From positions 1-16,881 of the forward strand of contig DLGL01000074.1 in NCBI GenBank assembly GCA_002482685.1: DNA of 16,881 nucleotides. Reading direction: 5' to 3'. The translations under genes were made by a program, and so were the position numbers. The notes beneath the pieces are model-generated. The model was not told the origin of the DNA. It worked only from the letters and a program-made list of their open reading frames with translations, and searched no databases. Shown one piece after another: positions 6,771 to 15,154 of this stretch (positions within the stretch are counted from its first letter, which is position 1; each line of letters opens with the position of its first letter). The stretch comes from Bacteriovoracaceae bacterium UBA7695. Lineage in GTDB: Bacteria > Bdellovibrionota > Bacteriovoracia > Bacteriovoracales > Bacteriovoracaceae.

Positions 6771-9122
6771 GTGTTCAAAAAATTCTTTGGCCGCAAGGAA
6801 TCGCCAACAAATGAAGGCAAATTCGCCTCACCTGAAAAGGTTGAGAGTGTTCGTTGGGTTAAGAAGTTCAGCCTTCAACTGACTAATATGGAGGGAAGCC
6901 CTGCCTATGCCCTGACTCACCAACTTTCAGTGGGAAGTGAAGTTGGAAATATCGTTATTTCAGATCCCTCTGTTTCTCCCAGGCATTGTACGTTTGTGCT
7001 TCAGGAAGATGTTGTTTCAGTCCTTGATCACGCAAGTGTAGAAGGGACGTTTATCAATGGAACTAAGATCCCACCGGGTCGTTATATTATTCTTGAGGAG
7101 TCTGACTCTATTCGGGTTGGGGACCTTGAGCTGAAAATACTTACTGCCAATGAAGCTGCTGATGAAGACGTTGAAGAGTTGAATTCACCGCCTGAAATCG
7201 ACACACTTGAAGAAGATGAGGAAGTGGAGGAGACAGAAGAAGTCGTTGATGAAGAACAAGAAGAAGCAGTCGAAGAGAGAGCTCCTAAGGTCAGTTTTTT
7301 TAAGAAGTATTTTTCAAAAAAAGCGAAGTCGAAATCAAAGCCAGTTGTAGCCCAAAACTCTCATTATGCCACTAATAGTCTTGTAAGACTCATCGCGGTT
7401 CTTTGTGATCTGATGATTGCTTACTCACTCTACATCATCCTCCATCCTTTTGATGAGTTTAGAGCTTTCTTAAGTGATATTCCTTCACTTTTGGGATCAT
7501 TACTTAATATCGACTGGAATGCATTTATAGATATTTTAAACGAAGAGCATGCCTTTGTTGGTGAAGCGCTTAAAGATCTTTCTACTTTGTTTACAGGTAC
7601 CATTCATATCGCTCCAGTTATTTTACTCTTTTTCTGTGTGCGCGCTATTAGCACAGTTATTCTCGGAATTAGTCTCTCAGAAGGGATTTTAGGTGTTAAG
7701 TCACTGGGAAACCCCATATGGAATCGAGTAGGGGGTCTCTTAAGAGTGATGGTTGGGATGATCACCGGGCCATTTATAGTTTTTGATCTTCCGGCAGTTA
7801 TCTCCCGCAGAACTTTTAAAGAGTTTATGACTTTCACTCATACTTATCTTCATTCAAAATTTATCACTATCCTTGGAGTCATTCTTTATTTCCCCCTTAT
7901 GGTTGGCGTTGTATTACTCGCGCCACTTCTTCAAGGCCTGGAGTTACCTGAGCCAATAGCTTTAAACGAAAAAATGGATGTCAGAGTCAAGGTTGCCAGG
8001 GCCGAAGATGCTCTGCCAGAAGTCATGGCAAAAGATTCATCGAACTTTCTCAACCTGGATATTGAATACGATGTTCAAAATGTAACTGTCGTTCCCTCAT
8101 ATAAATTTTCTGGTGCTCAGAAGAAAATTAATTTCAGACCTTCCCTGACTTTTTACCACAATGATATTCAGCGTTCGGCCCAGCTTGAGATGATGAAAAA
8201 ATTTGATCTTAAGGAGCTTCTGAGAATAGGTATGAAAGGAGACTTCTTTCTGAGTGGGAAGTTTCCAGAAATAGAGAGTTTTATAAATGCCTCAGATCAA
8301 TCTGATAAATCATTTAAGAAAAAAGATAATAATCTCAGTAATCGAAAATTTGCGGATGAAATTATATCTTTTTCGAAAATAGCTTTTGAACTCAATGCTA
8401 ACAATGCTTTTGAAACGATGCAGACATATACGCCTTTTTTAAAAGGATTGATGGATTATCGCTCATCTTTTCTGGCACTCATTGAGTATAAAGAATTTGA
8501 TCAGATTGATTTTGTGAAGTTGGGTGACTCTTTTTTTCTACGGATCTCGTACACCCGTCAAAAGCCCTTTGACCTGATTATTCCTCTCATCAAAGGGGAG
8601 GGCAGAATTTTAAGAATTGATTTTGATAAAAAAGAAAATTTAGGACTTCTAAGGAATAAATTCTACAAATATACACTGGATAAAACAGGCTGGTTTTCAG
8701 AGATTCGCAAGACTCTTTCTGAAGATACCTTATCCCCATTTCAGGTTTTAGATTTTTTTACAAGTTTTGACTCTAAGGAAATCTCCAAAATTCCGGCCGA
8801 TAGGGCCCAAGCACTTTATGGTTATTATTTTGAAAAGTCGGCCGACATTCTTACTAAAGATGATCCGATTCTCTATGGGCTTTGGAAAAAATCGGTGAAT
8901 TCGGTTTTAACGATTATGGAAAGAATGAAAGAAAGTATTCCGAAGCCGTCAGAAACAGTCGTTGAGGCTCCTCCGATCGAGGAAGTGCCGACAGATCTTC
9001 CGACTACTCCCGAAATTATCGAAGACCCTCGTATAAAGCTTTTCAATAATTTTCAGGATCTTCAGAACGCAGTTGAGACTAAAAACAGAGATTACTTTGG
9101 AATTGAATCGACGAGTGTATAA
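6771..9122 (+). CDS. FHA domain fused to an RDD-like membrane domain and a large unknown C-terminal domain
   Basis: This 783-aa protein starts with GTG; the nearby ATG at 6762 runs straight into a stop, and GGGATGG upstream is a weak ribosome site. Residues about 34-124 form an FHA domain, shown by the DPSVSPRHC (65-73) and GTFING (92-97) landmarks. A strongly acidic linker (about 131-169) is followed by a Lys-rich stretch (173-190). The membrane part opens with LVRLIAVLCDLMIAY (204-218), whose R206 and D213 fit the start of an RDD domain. Further hydrophobic segments lie near 278-302, 322-343 and 363-388, with GILGVK (305-310) and LLRVMVG (323-329) as RDD-like landmarks. About 390 residues follow without a recognised family and end in a Pro/Glu-rich tail. 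FHA domains usually bind phosphothreonine, but here the usual Arg and Asn positions are S56 and E91, so phospho-binding is doubtful. uppP begins nine bases after its stop, implying co-expression. The RDD call is less certain than the FHA call. Confidence 0.85.
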   Translation: MFKKFFGRKESPTNEGKFASPEKVESVRWVKKFSLQLTNMEGSPAYALTHQLSVGSEVGNIVISDPSVSPRHCTFVLQEDVVSVLDHASVEGTFINGTKIPPGRYIILEESDSIRVGDLELKILTANEAADEDVEELNSPPEIDTLEEDEEVEETEEVVDEEQEEAVEERAPKVSFFKKYFSKKAKSKSKPVVAQNSHYATNSLVRLIAVLCDLMIAYSLYIILHPFDEFRAFLSDIPSLLGSLLNIDWNAFIDILNEEHAFVGEALKDLSTLFTGTIHIAPVILLFFCVRAISTVILGISLSEGILGVKSLGNPIWNRVGGLLRVMVGMITGPFIVFDLPAVISRRTFKEFMTFTHTYLHSKFITILGVILYFPLMVGVVLLAPLLQGLELPEPIALNEKMDVRVKVARAEDALPEVMAKDSSNFLNLDIEYDVQNVTVVPSYKFSGAQKKINFRPSLTFYHNDIQRSAQLEMMKKFDLKELLRIGMKGDFFLSGKFPEIESFINASDQSDKSFKKKDNNLSNRKFADEIISFSKIAFELNANNAFETMQTYTPFLKGLMDYRSSFLALIEYKEFDQIDFVKLGDSFFLRISYTRQKPFDLIIPLIKGEGRILRIDFDKKENLGLLRNKFYKYTLDKTGWFSEIRKTLSEDTLSPFQVLDFFTSFDSKEISKIPADRAQALYGYYFEKSADILTKDDPILYGLWKKSVNSVLTIMERMKESIPKPSETVVEAPPIEEVPTDLPTTPEIIEDPRIKLFNNFQDLQNAVETKNRDYFGIESTSV

Positions 9123-9126
9123 AGGG
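9121..9126 (+). promoter_or_regulatory. Ribosome binding site of uppP overlapping the upstream stop codon
   Basis: AAAGGG begins inside the TAA stop (9120-9122) of the FHA/RDD gene and lies five bases before the uppP ATG at 9132. This layout supports translational coupling of the two genes and fixes the uppP start. Confidence 0.75.
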
Positions 9127-9131
9127 TTTTT

Positions 9132-9944
9132 ATGAGTTCATTTGAAGCCATCATCTATGGAATTATTCAAGGTCTTTCAGAATTTCTGCCTGTGAGTAGT
9201 TCAGGTCATTTGGCCCTTTTACCCTATGTCATGAAAATTCAAGATCCAGGAGTTGTTTTTGATTTAATGATGCATTTAGGTACGGCCTTTGCTGTTATTA
9301 CCTATTTCAGAAAAGATATTCTCTCCTACATCCGTGCCCTAAATCCGGGTCTCGTGGATTTTAAGCAGGGGTCTCCTACTCAGTGGTTTGTAAGAAATTT
9401 CATCCTCGCAACCTTTGTGAGTGTTATCTTAATCATCTTACTTATTCCTCTGGCCAAGCTTGCACGGGATCCGAATATCATCGTTTTTAATCTGATGTTT
9501 TTTGGGGCCATACTTTGGATCGCTGATGAGTACAATCATCGCAAGTCGGATCTGCTTGAGTCCCCAATGGAGAGTGGACTTCAACTCAAGCTTGCACTTT
9601 TAATTGGCGCGGCCCAGGCCATCGCTATTTTTCCTGGAGTCAGTCGATCCGGGATCACCCTTAGTATGGCCTTGGTTCTTGGGATGCGCAGAAAAGATGC
9701 CGGGGCATTTTCATTTTTAATGTCTTTGCCAATTATCATGGCCGGAATTCTCAAAGAAATTCCTGACCTCATACATTCCGGAGGAGAGAAGCTCTCAGTG
9801 CTCTTTTGGGGAATCTTTTCATCATTTGTTATTGGTTGGCTAACCGTTCATTTCTTCATGAAGCTTATTGGTAAGATCAGATTAGGTTATTTTTCTGTTT
9901 ACCGGTGGATTTTAGCTATTTTAATGCTCACACTTCTGAATTAA
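9132..9944 (+). CDS. uppP: Undecaprenyl-diphosphatase (UppP/BacA family)
   Basis: This 270-aa integral membrane protein dephosphorylates undecaprenyl diphosphate to regenerate the lipid carrier used for peptidoglycan and other envelope glycans. Both family signatures are intact. The first is Q13-GLS-E17 (the (E/Q)xxxE motif) followed by FLPVSSSGH to His26; the second is FPGVSRSGIT (167-176) with Arg172. The length matches the usual family size of about 265-275 residues, and hydrophobic helices span the protein throughout. Loss of BacA-type phosphatase activity commonly raises bacitracin sensitivity in other bacteria. The gene follows the FHA/RDD gene with a coupled ribosome site, so the two are probably one transcript. 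Its stop codon shares bases with the stop of the convergent lipoprotein gene at 9941. Identity is secure, but whether it is the only such phosphatase in the cell cannot be seen here. Confidence 0.97.
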   Translation: MSSFEAIIYGIIQGLSEFLPVSSSGHLALLPYVMKIQDPGVVFDLMMHLGTAFAVITYFRKDILSYIRALNPGLVDFKQGSPTQWFVRNFILATFVSVILIILLIPLAKLARDPNIIVFNLMFFGAILWIADEYNHRKSDLLESPMESGLQLKLALLIGAAQAIAIFPGVSRSGITLSMALVLGMRRKDAGAFSFLMSLPIIMAGILKEIPDLIHSGGEKLSVLFWGIFSSFVIGWLTVHFFMKLIGKIRLGYFSVYRWILAILMLTLLN

Positions 9945-12900
9945 TTTTCAGCTGGAATTTGAGCAGCAAAGCCTTTTGGAACACAGTAGAGATGATTGTT
10001 CCATCTAACTCCCGCATCAAATATCTGACCCATGGCCTTAGTTGTGGGATTATTATCTACAGCAGAATCCAGATAAACAAACCGTCTTGTAAACGCTTCA
10101 GGTTGGTTAAGGTACAAATTACCTGTAATAGGGATCGGTAATTTTCTGATAGCAACTCCTGTTGCAAATTCACCGGAACAACAAAGATTTTTTTGAGCGG
10201 CCAATGCCTTAACAGCTTCCACATCTTTAATATAGCCCGTATCAGGATCATAGGCCGCATCTGGAAGACCCCGCCCTTCAGAGGACACATATCGGCTAAG
10301 GTAAACGGTTAGATCTGTAAAATCCTGCATACAGCATCTGAGTGTATTATTGCTGCCAGAGTTGGCCAGGTATCCTGTGCAACACTGACCTGGTGTAGTG
10401 GTATCCGGAACCTGCTGACCGGAAGGAATACAGCAGTTAAACTCATTTTCCGAGAAAACCTTTCTCAATTGTGGTTGGAGAGCATTGTAGTTGGCGGCAG
10501 AGAACAATCGTCTTGATGAAGAATCTGTGAAGTCTTCAGTAACTGTGGTTCCAAGGGAGCCCACTCCACCCAGGAGCATGACAGTACCATCTATGGGAAG
10601 GCCTCCGCCAGGTCCACCTGCAGTGCCTGAGCAAACGCCGGAAGCGTTACAATAGTCTTCGTTATTATTAATCTTTGTCACAAAATTTTCTGACTGGATA
10701 GCAACTTGAGGAATACCAACCAGCTCAAGGGCGCCAAAAAATTTCAGATAAGTTTCTGTTTCTGTGTTCGTGAAGTTTCTGATCTCACAACTCGGATCAC
10801 TGAATCCTAAATTAGTACATTCATACGGGATAGGATTGTTAGCATCGCTTGAATTCGTTGGGAGCCAGTTTAAACTTCTAAAATTGGCCTTATTGATTGT
10901 TTGAAGTTTACTTGGGGTCCAAAGATTTCCCCCGCCATTTGTTGTGGCAAACTGCCTTACCCAGTTTTTAGTACAACAGGTTCTTTGATTGATTGTATCC
11001 AGAGTTTTAAACTGGCTTTGTGCCTGAGTGTAGCGCGTACTGGTAGTGGGAGATTTAAGAGATAGAGCAAAACTTTTAGTTGAAGTCACCTCGGCTATTT
11101 TACAAGTCATCTTGTCATAACCAGTATGAACTCTTGAGTAGCGGTTGTATGAGCTAATATTAGTGTTAATACCTGCCACTTTGACAAATTCATTACCCGG
11201 AGAGGTGGTATCACACCAGTGGTGTGGAGAGGTTTCACTTTGAGTAAAGACGGAAAAAGATTTTCCAAAATCACGACAGCAGACATTGTTTTTGACATTA
11301 AATGACGCCGTATTCAGAACTCCGGCAGCAGAGTATTTAAAGTTTGGATTTCCACATATCAATTCTTCTTCCCAGTATTTTTCTTCCGCTGGGTTGAGAA
11401 CACCAGATACGTTAGCTGTTTTAACTTTGCTTGCAATAAATTCTGAAGGCGCGCAGTCCATGTCAGAAAAACAAGAGGCCCCAGGGGCACGGAGGCATGA
11501 GTTTCTTTGATAACCGATGGCCGTGATCTGACTATCCCCAACACCGTTAAAGATGTTTTGCCCAACAATTGGGGAAAGATCCAGAAGATTTGTGGATAAG
11601 TTCTGAGTTGTGGTCAGAAGATTAATTGTTCCTGCATCTCCGAGATTGAGGTCGTACTGTTGGATAGATATCCCCAGGCTATCTGTGGCCGGGCAAGAGT
11701 TCAGGTATTTTGAATTCTGAAGGCCTGACATCGTTGGACCTATTCCAAAAATCTTATCTGAGCTCCCTGCCTGAACTCCAGGAGGCACCATATTTAAATC
11801 ATATGTTTTTGCTGAGGCTGTAATATTCTTTCCAGGGATACAAATAGCAGTTACAGAGTTGGCATTTAAACCAGATGTGGACGGTGAAGGAATGAGTTTT
11901 TTTCCATTGTAATCAAAAGGTCTCCCAAGGATTCTTGCAGCGAGACCAGAAGTATCTGATGGAGTAGGGGCGGCACTTGCAGCGTTTTGAGCTACGGGAG
12001 TGTTAGCAAAACGTGATATGCGGTCATTAAAGCGGTCTTTAGCACCGGTTGAAAAAGGCTGGCACATATTATTTGTGTTACAGGTGAGTGTTCCAGGTAG
12101 AGATGAATTATTAAAAGTAGTGCCTAGAGCGTTCAAATTTGGATAACAAGGAGCACCCTTGCCTCTATACACGCAGCGCTTGGCCTGACCGTTAGTTCCC
12201 CCTACGATACTCGCAAGAGTTTTATTCACACTTCCAATGGTCTCAGATCCTACTGCATCTGATACAGGCCAGTTGGTTGAAAGACTGCTGATGTTCTGAC
12301 AAGTGTATTCAAATCCGACCTGACGGAAGCAATCATCATCCGTAGAACAAAGATGAGACTTTTGGCATTCGGCACCGTCAGTTTCAGTATCATGATCCGG
12401 CATATCCCCGGAGTAGGAAGTGGTCTCTGAGACAGTGATATTGAAATTACTATCTACACTTAGGTCGCCATAATACGCATTCACTGCGAGGAAGAGTTTG
12501 TTTGAGGTGGCCTTAATCCGTCTCTGGTTTCCAATTGAAAACCAGGTTACTCCATCAAAGGATCCGATTAATGAACCATAGTCAAAACCATACCAGTCCC
12601 GGTTGTAACCGTTTGCGAAGAGAAAGTGTTGGGCCGCGAGTCTGTTACGACGTTGCGTTTTCACAGAGGCTGCTGCCCCATGAGTCCAAGGAATCATCGT
12701 TGCAGGAACAAAGCAGGCCCGTCCGTAGAGTAGGTCGTCACTCCGGTAGGTTCCTGTATTACTAATACGAGCAGAATCAAAGTTATCCGGTGAGTAGCCT
12801 CCCCCCATACCAGTATAATTTGGAGGAAAGATTTTTTTTATTGAGGAGTAATAGTCGGCCCCACAAGTGAGGCATGTTGAAAAAACGCCACTATTTGTGA

Positions 12901-15004
12901 AGAGATCATAAACTGTGTCTTTTTTGACCTTCAACATTTTGGCCGGTTTGGCAGATGTTGGTGAAGTACTCGTAAATGAGCCATAAATCTCATTGAAGCC
13001 CGTATAGCCGGTGAATTCATCAAGATTAGAAGGTTTTAAAATATTATTACTCTTATAGAAAAACTCAGTTCCCTCTTGAATTCGGGTCCCAAAACTTTCA
13101 TCATAGGCCACACCCTCTGTATCATAGAAGCGGTGAGGAACATTTTTATTAGATACATAGGCCGTCTGGTTAGCAGGCGGTGTTGTTGGGGCCGAGCCTG
13201 GGTAAGAGCACTCGTAATTTGAAATATTACCCGCAGAATCGAGAATTGGATTGAGATTGCAACTTCCATTAGTCCCACAAATACACATTGAATTGACAAC
13301 ATTTTGAGCAGCTGTTTTGGCCATCGTAAGATTGCTCACGTAGCTTTTAACATAGTAAGAGATCTCTACTGTCTGGTTAGTGTAAAGGGGGTAGCTCGCG
13401 CTGAACTGGATACCGTTGGGCCATGAGAGGAGGGGATCATCACTTTTCGGATTGTGGATTTTACTCCAGGTCGAAGGATCTTCCGGGATAACGATCCCGG
13501 AGATTTTAACAATAATATTCGAGTTAACAGAGGTATCTGCATACTCTGGTAAGTAATAAGTTTTGGAGTCATCGTGGTATTTCGTTGATGTATTTCCATC
13601 TTGGTAATCATGCACGTAAGTTTTGGAGCATCGGGCAAGATTCGTACTAAGCTTCTGACAACTTCCATCAATTTTGAATGTCAGGTAGAGGTTATCATCC
13701 TGAGCATCCTCTGGAAGTAGTTTAGTTATTCTTACACTTTGAGCAGTCTTTATATCATCGTTACCAGTGGTGACAAAAAAGCCATCTGCTGCCGCCAGAT
13801 TTTTGTTGGTTGTAAAATCATAAAGCGACTGACCACCATAGAAAATTTTAACAATATTATTGGCGTAGTTCCCCACTCCCAGGTAGGGATTCATGTTTGA
13901 GAAATTAACATCTTCAACATAATTTAAAATAGCTGAAGAGAAAGGCGTGTTGGACTTGATATTGTTTGAAGCTTGAGAAAACTTAATTGTACAGTACGAG
14001 AATTCACCATCCACCGGATTCAAACACTGATGGAGTTGGGTGAGTTCCATGATCCTGATCCGGGCCTCATAGTCTGGGTCAGCTGGATTCTGGTTATCTT
14101 CCTGACCATCTTCTTCAGGACGAGACGCACACACAAAATAAAATTGTGGGTACAAAACAAAGCGGTTGGGGTTAGAGGCAACATCTAATTGTGCCTGCGA
14201 AAAACCAATGGCATCATTAGCGCCGGGACGCAAGGCCCCATCGTTTACACACTGTCCATCCAGGCAACAGTTATAGCCCCGGGCAGAGCAGGCGGTGGAT
14301 TCAACACAAACATTACCCGTATTAGAGGTCGCCCCAGCTATGGTGAGTGCCAGTGTCGATAAATTGAGATTTGGTACGGGCTGTCCGTTTGTGTAATAGA
14401 GCTTAAACCCCTGAGAGGTTGCGGCCGAAGTACATTCTGAACAAACTTGAGTAAGACTGAAGTAGGGCGTTGGAGAAGTCGCTCCGACAAAAATAGAAGA
14501 AGTCAGGTTATAGGTTAAGCAGTCATTCTGATTTGCCAGATCATTCGCAGGTTCAACCTGGAGAAAAAACTCTGTGGTTTTTTTTACAAGGTCTGTATAG
14601 GATTTTGGCTTGGCCGACATAATGAGAAATTTATCCCGTCCAGGCCTGTAGGTATATTTCGAGACCATACAAAAACGGGTTGTATTAGGGACAGTCCTGA
14701 GAAATTGCGATAAAGCACTTCCGCGAAGCAAGAATGAATCGTTAAAATTTAAAGCAAGAGAAAATTGGGACAGAGTCTGGGTTGCCCCTTCCTGAACAAA
14801 AATCCCTGCCATGGGAAATTGTGGATCTACGTAGGCCGCAGCATTTGTGGGATCATTAGTGGTCGTTCCGCCGGTTTCAATGTTGGGAGCTGTAGCGGTA
14901 GGCATACAGGAATTCAAAAAGACGAGGCTCAACACCATCATCACGAATGATAAAAATTCATTTTTTTTACGGTATGAAAAATTTCGCTCTAACATCCGTG
15001 TCAT
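9941..15004 (-). CDS. Giant cysteine-rich lipoprotein with a LecA-like galactose-binding-type domain
   Basis: This 1687-aa protein has a signal with a positive N-region (RNFSYRKK), a hydrophobic core, and the lipobox L30-N-S-C33, so it is probably lipid-anchored in the outer membrane and possibly surface-exposed. By hand count it has about 55 cysteines, including seven vicinal Cys-Cys pairs (near 246, 1242, 1343, 1524, 1541, 1557 and 1608), two CxxC pairs (188-191, 711-714) and two similar knots, CSTDDDC (886-892) and CFSDMDC (1178-1184). This points to many disulphides and oxidative folding in the periplasm. Residues about 797-860 resemble the PA-IL/LecA sandwich: GSLIGSF, then a WFSIGN turn, then KLFLAVNA and FNITV. 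No protease or transport motif was seen. The AGAGG upstream lies only two bases before the first ATG and eleven before the next (14993-14995), so the start could be three codons later. It is transcribed alone. An adhesin role is plausible but unproven. Confidence 0.9.
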   Translation of the reverse strand: MTRMLERNFSYRKKNEFLSFVMMVLSLVFLNSCMPTATAPNIETGGTTTNDPTNAAAYVDPQFPMAGIFVQEGATQTLSQFSLALNFNDSFLLRGSALSQFLRTVPNTTRFCMVSKYTYRPGRDKFLIMSAKPKSYTDLVKKTTEFFLQVEPANDLANQNDCLTYNLTSSIFVGATSPTPYFSLTQVCSECTSAATSQGFKLYYTNGQPVPNLNLSTLALTIAGATSNTGNVCVESTACSARGYNCCLDGQCVNDGALRPGANDAIGFSQAQLDVASNPNRFVLYPQFYFVCASRPEEDGQEDNQNPADPDYEARIRIMELTQLHQCLNPVDGEFSYCTIKFSQASNNIKSNTPFSSAILNYVEDVNFSNMNPYLGVGNYANNIVKIFYGGQSLYDFTTNKNLAAADGFFVTTGNDDIKTAQSVRITKLLPEDAQDDNLYLTFKIDGSCQKLSTNLARCSKTYVHDYQDGNTSTKYHDDSKTYYLPEYADTSVNSNIIVKISGIVIPEDPSTWSKIHNPKSDDPLLSWPNGIQFSASYPLYTNQTVEISYYVKSYVSNLTMAKTAAQNVVNSMCICGTNGSCNLNPILDSAGNISNYECSYPGSAPTTPPANQTAYVSNKNVPHRFYDTEGVAYDESFGTRIQEGTEFFYKSNNILKPSNLDEFTGYTGFNEIYGSFTSTSPTSAKPAKMLKVKKDTVYDLFTNSGVFSTCLTCGADYYSSIKKIFPPNYTGMGGGYSPDNFDSARISNTGTYRSDDLLYGRACFVPATMIPWTHGAAASVKTQRRNRLAAQHFLFANGYNRDWYGFDYGSLIGSFDGVTWFSIGNQRRIKATSNKLFLAVNAYYGDLSVDSNFNITVSETTSYSGDMPDHDTETDGAECQKSHLCSTDDDCFRQVGFEYTCQNISSLSTNWPVSDAVGSETIGSVNKTLASIVGGTNGQAKRCVYRGKGAPCYPNLNALGTTFNNSSLPGTLTCNTNNMCQPFSTGAKDRFNDRISRFANTPVAQNAASAAPTPSDTSGLAARILGRPFDYNGKKLIPSPSTSGLNANSVTAICIPGKNITASAKTYDLNMVPPGVQAGSSDKIFGIGPTMSGLQNSKYLNSCPATDSLGISIQQYDLNLGDAGTINLLTTTQNLSTNLLDLSPIVGQNIFNGVGDSQITAIGYQRNSCLRAPGASCFSDMDCAPSEFIASKVKTANVSGVLNPAEEKYWEEELICGNPNFKYSAAGVLNTASFNVKNNVCCRDFGKSFSVFTQSETSPHHWCDTTSPGNEFVKVAGINTNISSYNRYSRVHTGYDKMTCKIAEVTSTKSFALSLKSPTTSTRYTQAQSQFKTLDTINQRTCCTKNWVRQFATTNGGGNLWTPSKLQTINKANFRSLNWLPTNSSDANNPIPYECTNLGFSDPSCEIRNFTNTETETYLKFFGALELVGIPQVAIQSENFVTKINNNEDYCNASGVCSGTAGGPGGGLPIDGTVMLLGGVGSLGTTVTEDFTDSSSRRLFSAANYNALQPQLRKVFSENEFNCCIPSGQQVPDTTTPGQCCTGYLANSGSNNTLRCCMQDFTDLTVYLSRYVSSEGRGLPDAAYDPDTGYIKDVEAVKALAAQKNLCCSGEFATGVAIRKLPIPITGNLYLNQPEAFTRRFVYLDSAVDNNPTTKAMGQIFDAGVRWNNHLYCVPKGFAAQIPAEN

Positions 15005-15038
15005 ATCCTCTTGAGATAACTATCGGAATCCAGTGATT

Positions 15039-15044
15039 ATTTTA
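15039..15044 (-). promoter_or_regulatory. Possible -10 element for the giant lipoprotein gene
   Basis: On the minus strand TAAAAT matches five of six bases of the -10 consensus and would give a leader of roughly 25-30 bases. No good -35 hexamer lies at 16-18 bases, so this is a weak call. Confidence 0.25.
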
Positions 15045-15101
15045 CCCCATAGACGGTGATTCTTTCAGTAGGCAAGATGGGCACATACAAGACCCTGAAA
15101 A

Positions 15102-15133
15102 TCCGCTCTGTCTTGTCAGTGACAGCGTCCGGA
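15102..15133 (-). terminator. Possible terminator after cinA
   Basis: About 20 bases after the cinA stop, the minus-strand transcript can form a stem from TCCG and CTGTC with GACAG and CGGA, leaving an internal loop and an 8-base apical loop, followed by UUUUC. The stem is interrupted and the U-tract short. It would separate cinA from the giant lipoprotein gene, which is on the same strand about 150 bases downstream. Confidence 0.35.
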
Positions 15134-15154
15134 GTGCCTGAAATTATGGTCATA

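Noticed and set aside
9905..10141. Extra + strand gene overlapping the end of uppP
   Set aside because: Overlaps uppP in another frame and the lipoprotein gene in antisense, with no ribosome site or recognisable protein features.
13366..13671. 101-codon minus-strand frame inside the giant lipoprotein gene
   Set aside because: It is an alternative frame of a long continuous gene with signal peptide and regular cysteine patterns; no independent support.
9941..15004. Calling the giant lipoprotein a predation-specific adhesin
   Set aside because: Lipid anchoring, cysteines and a lectin-like fold are compatible with this, but nothing in the sequence shows prey binding.
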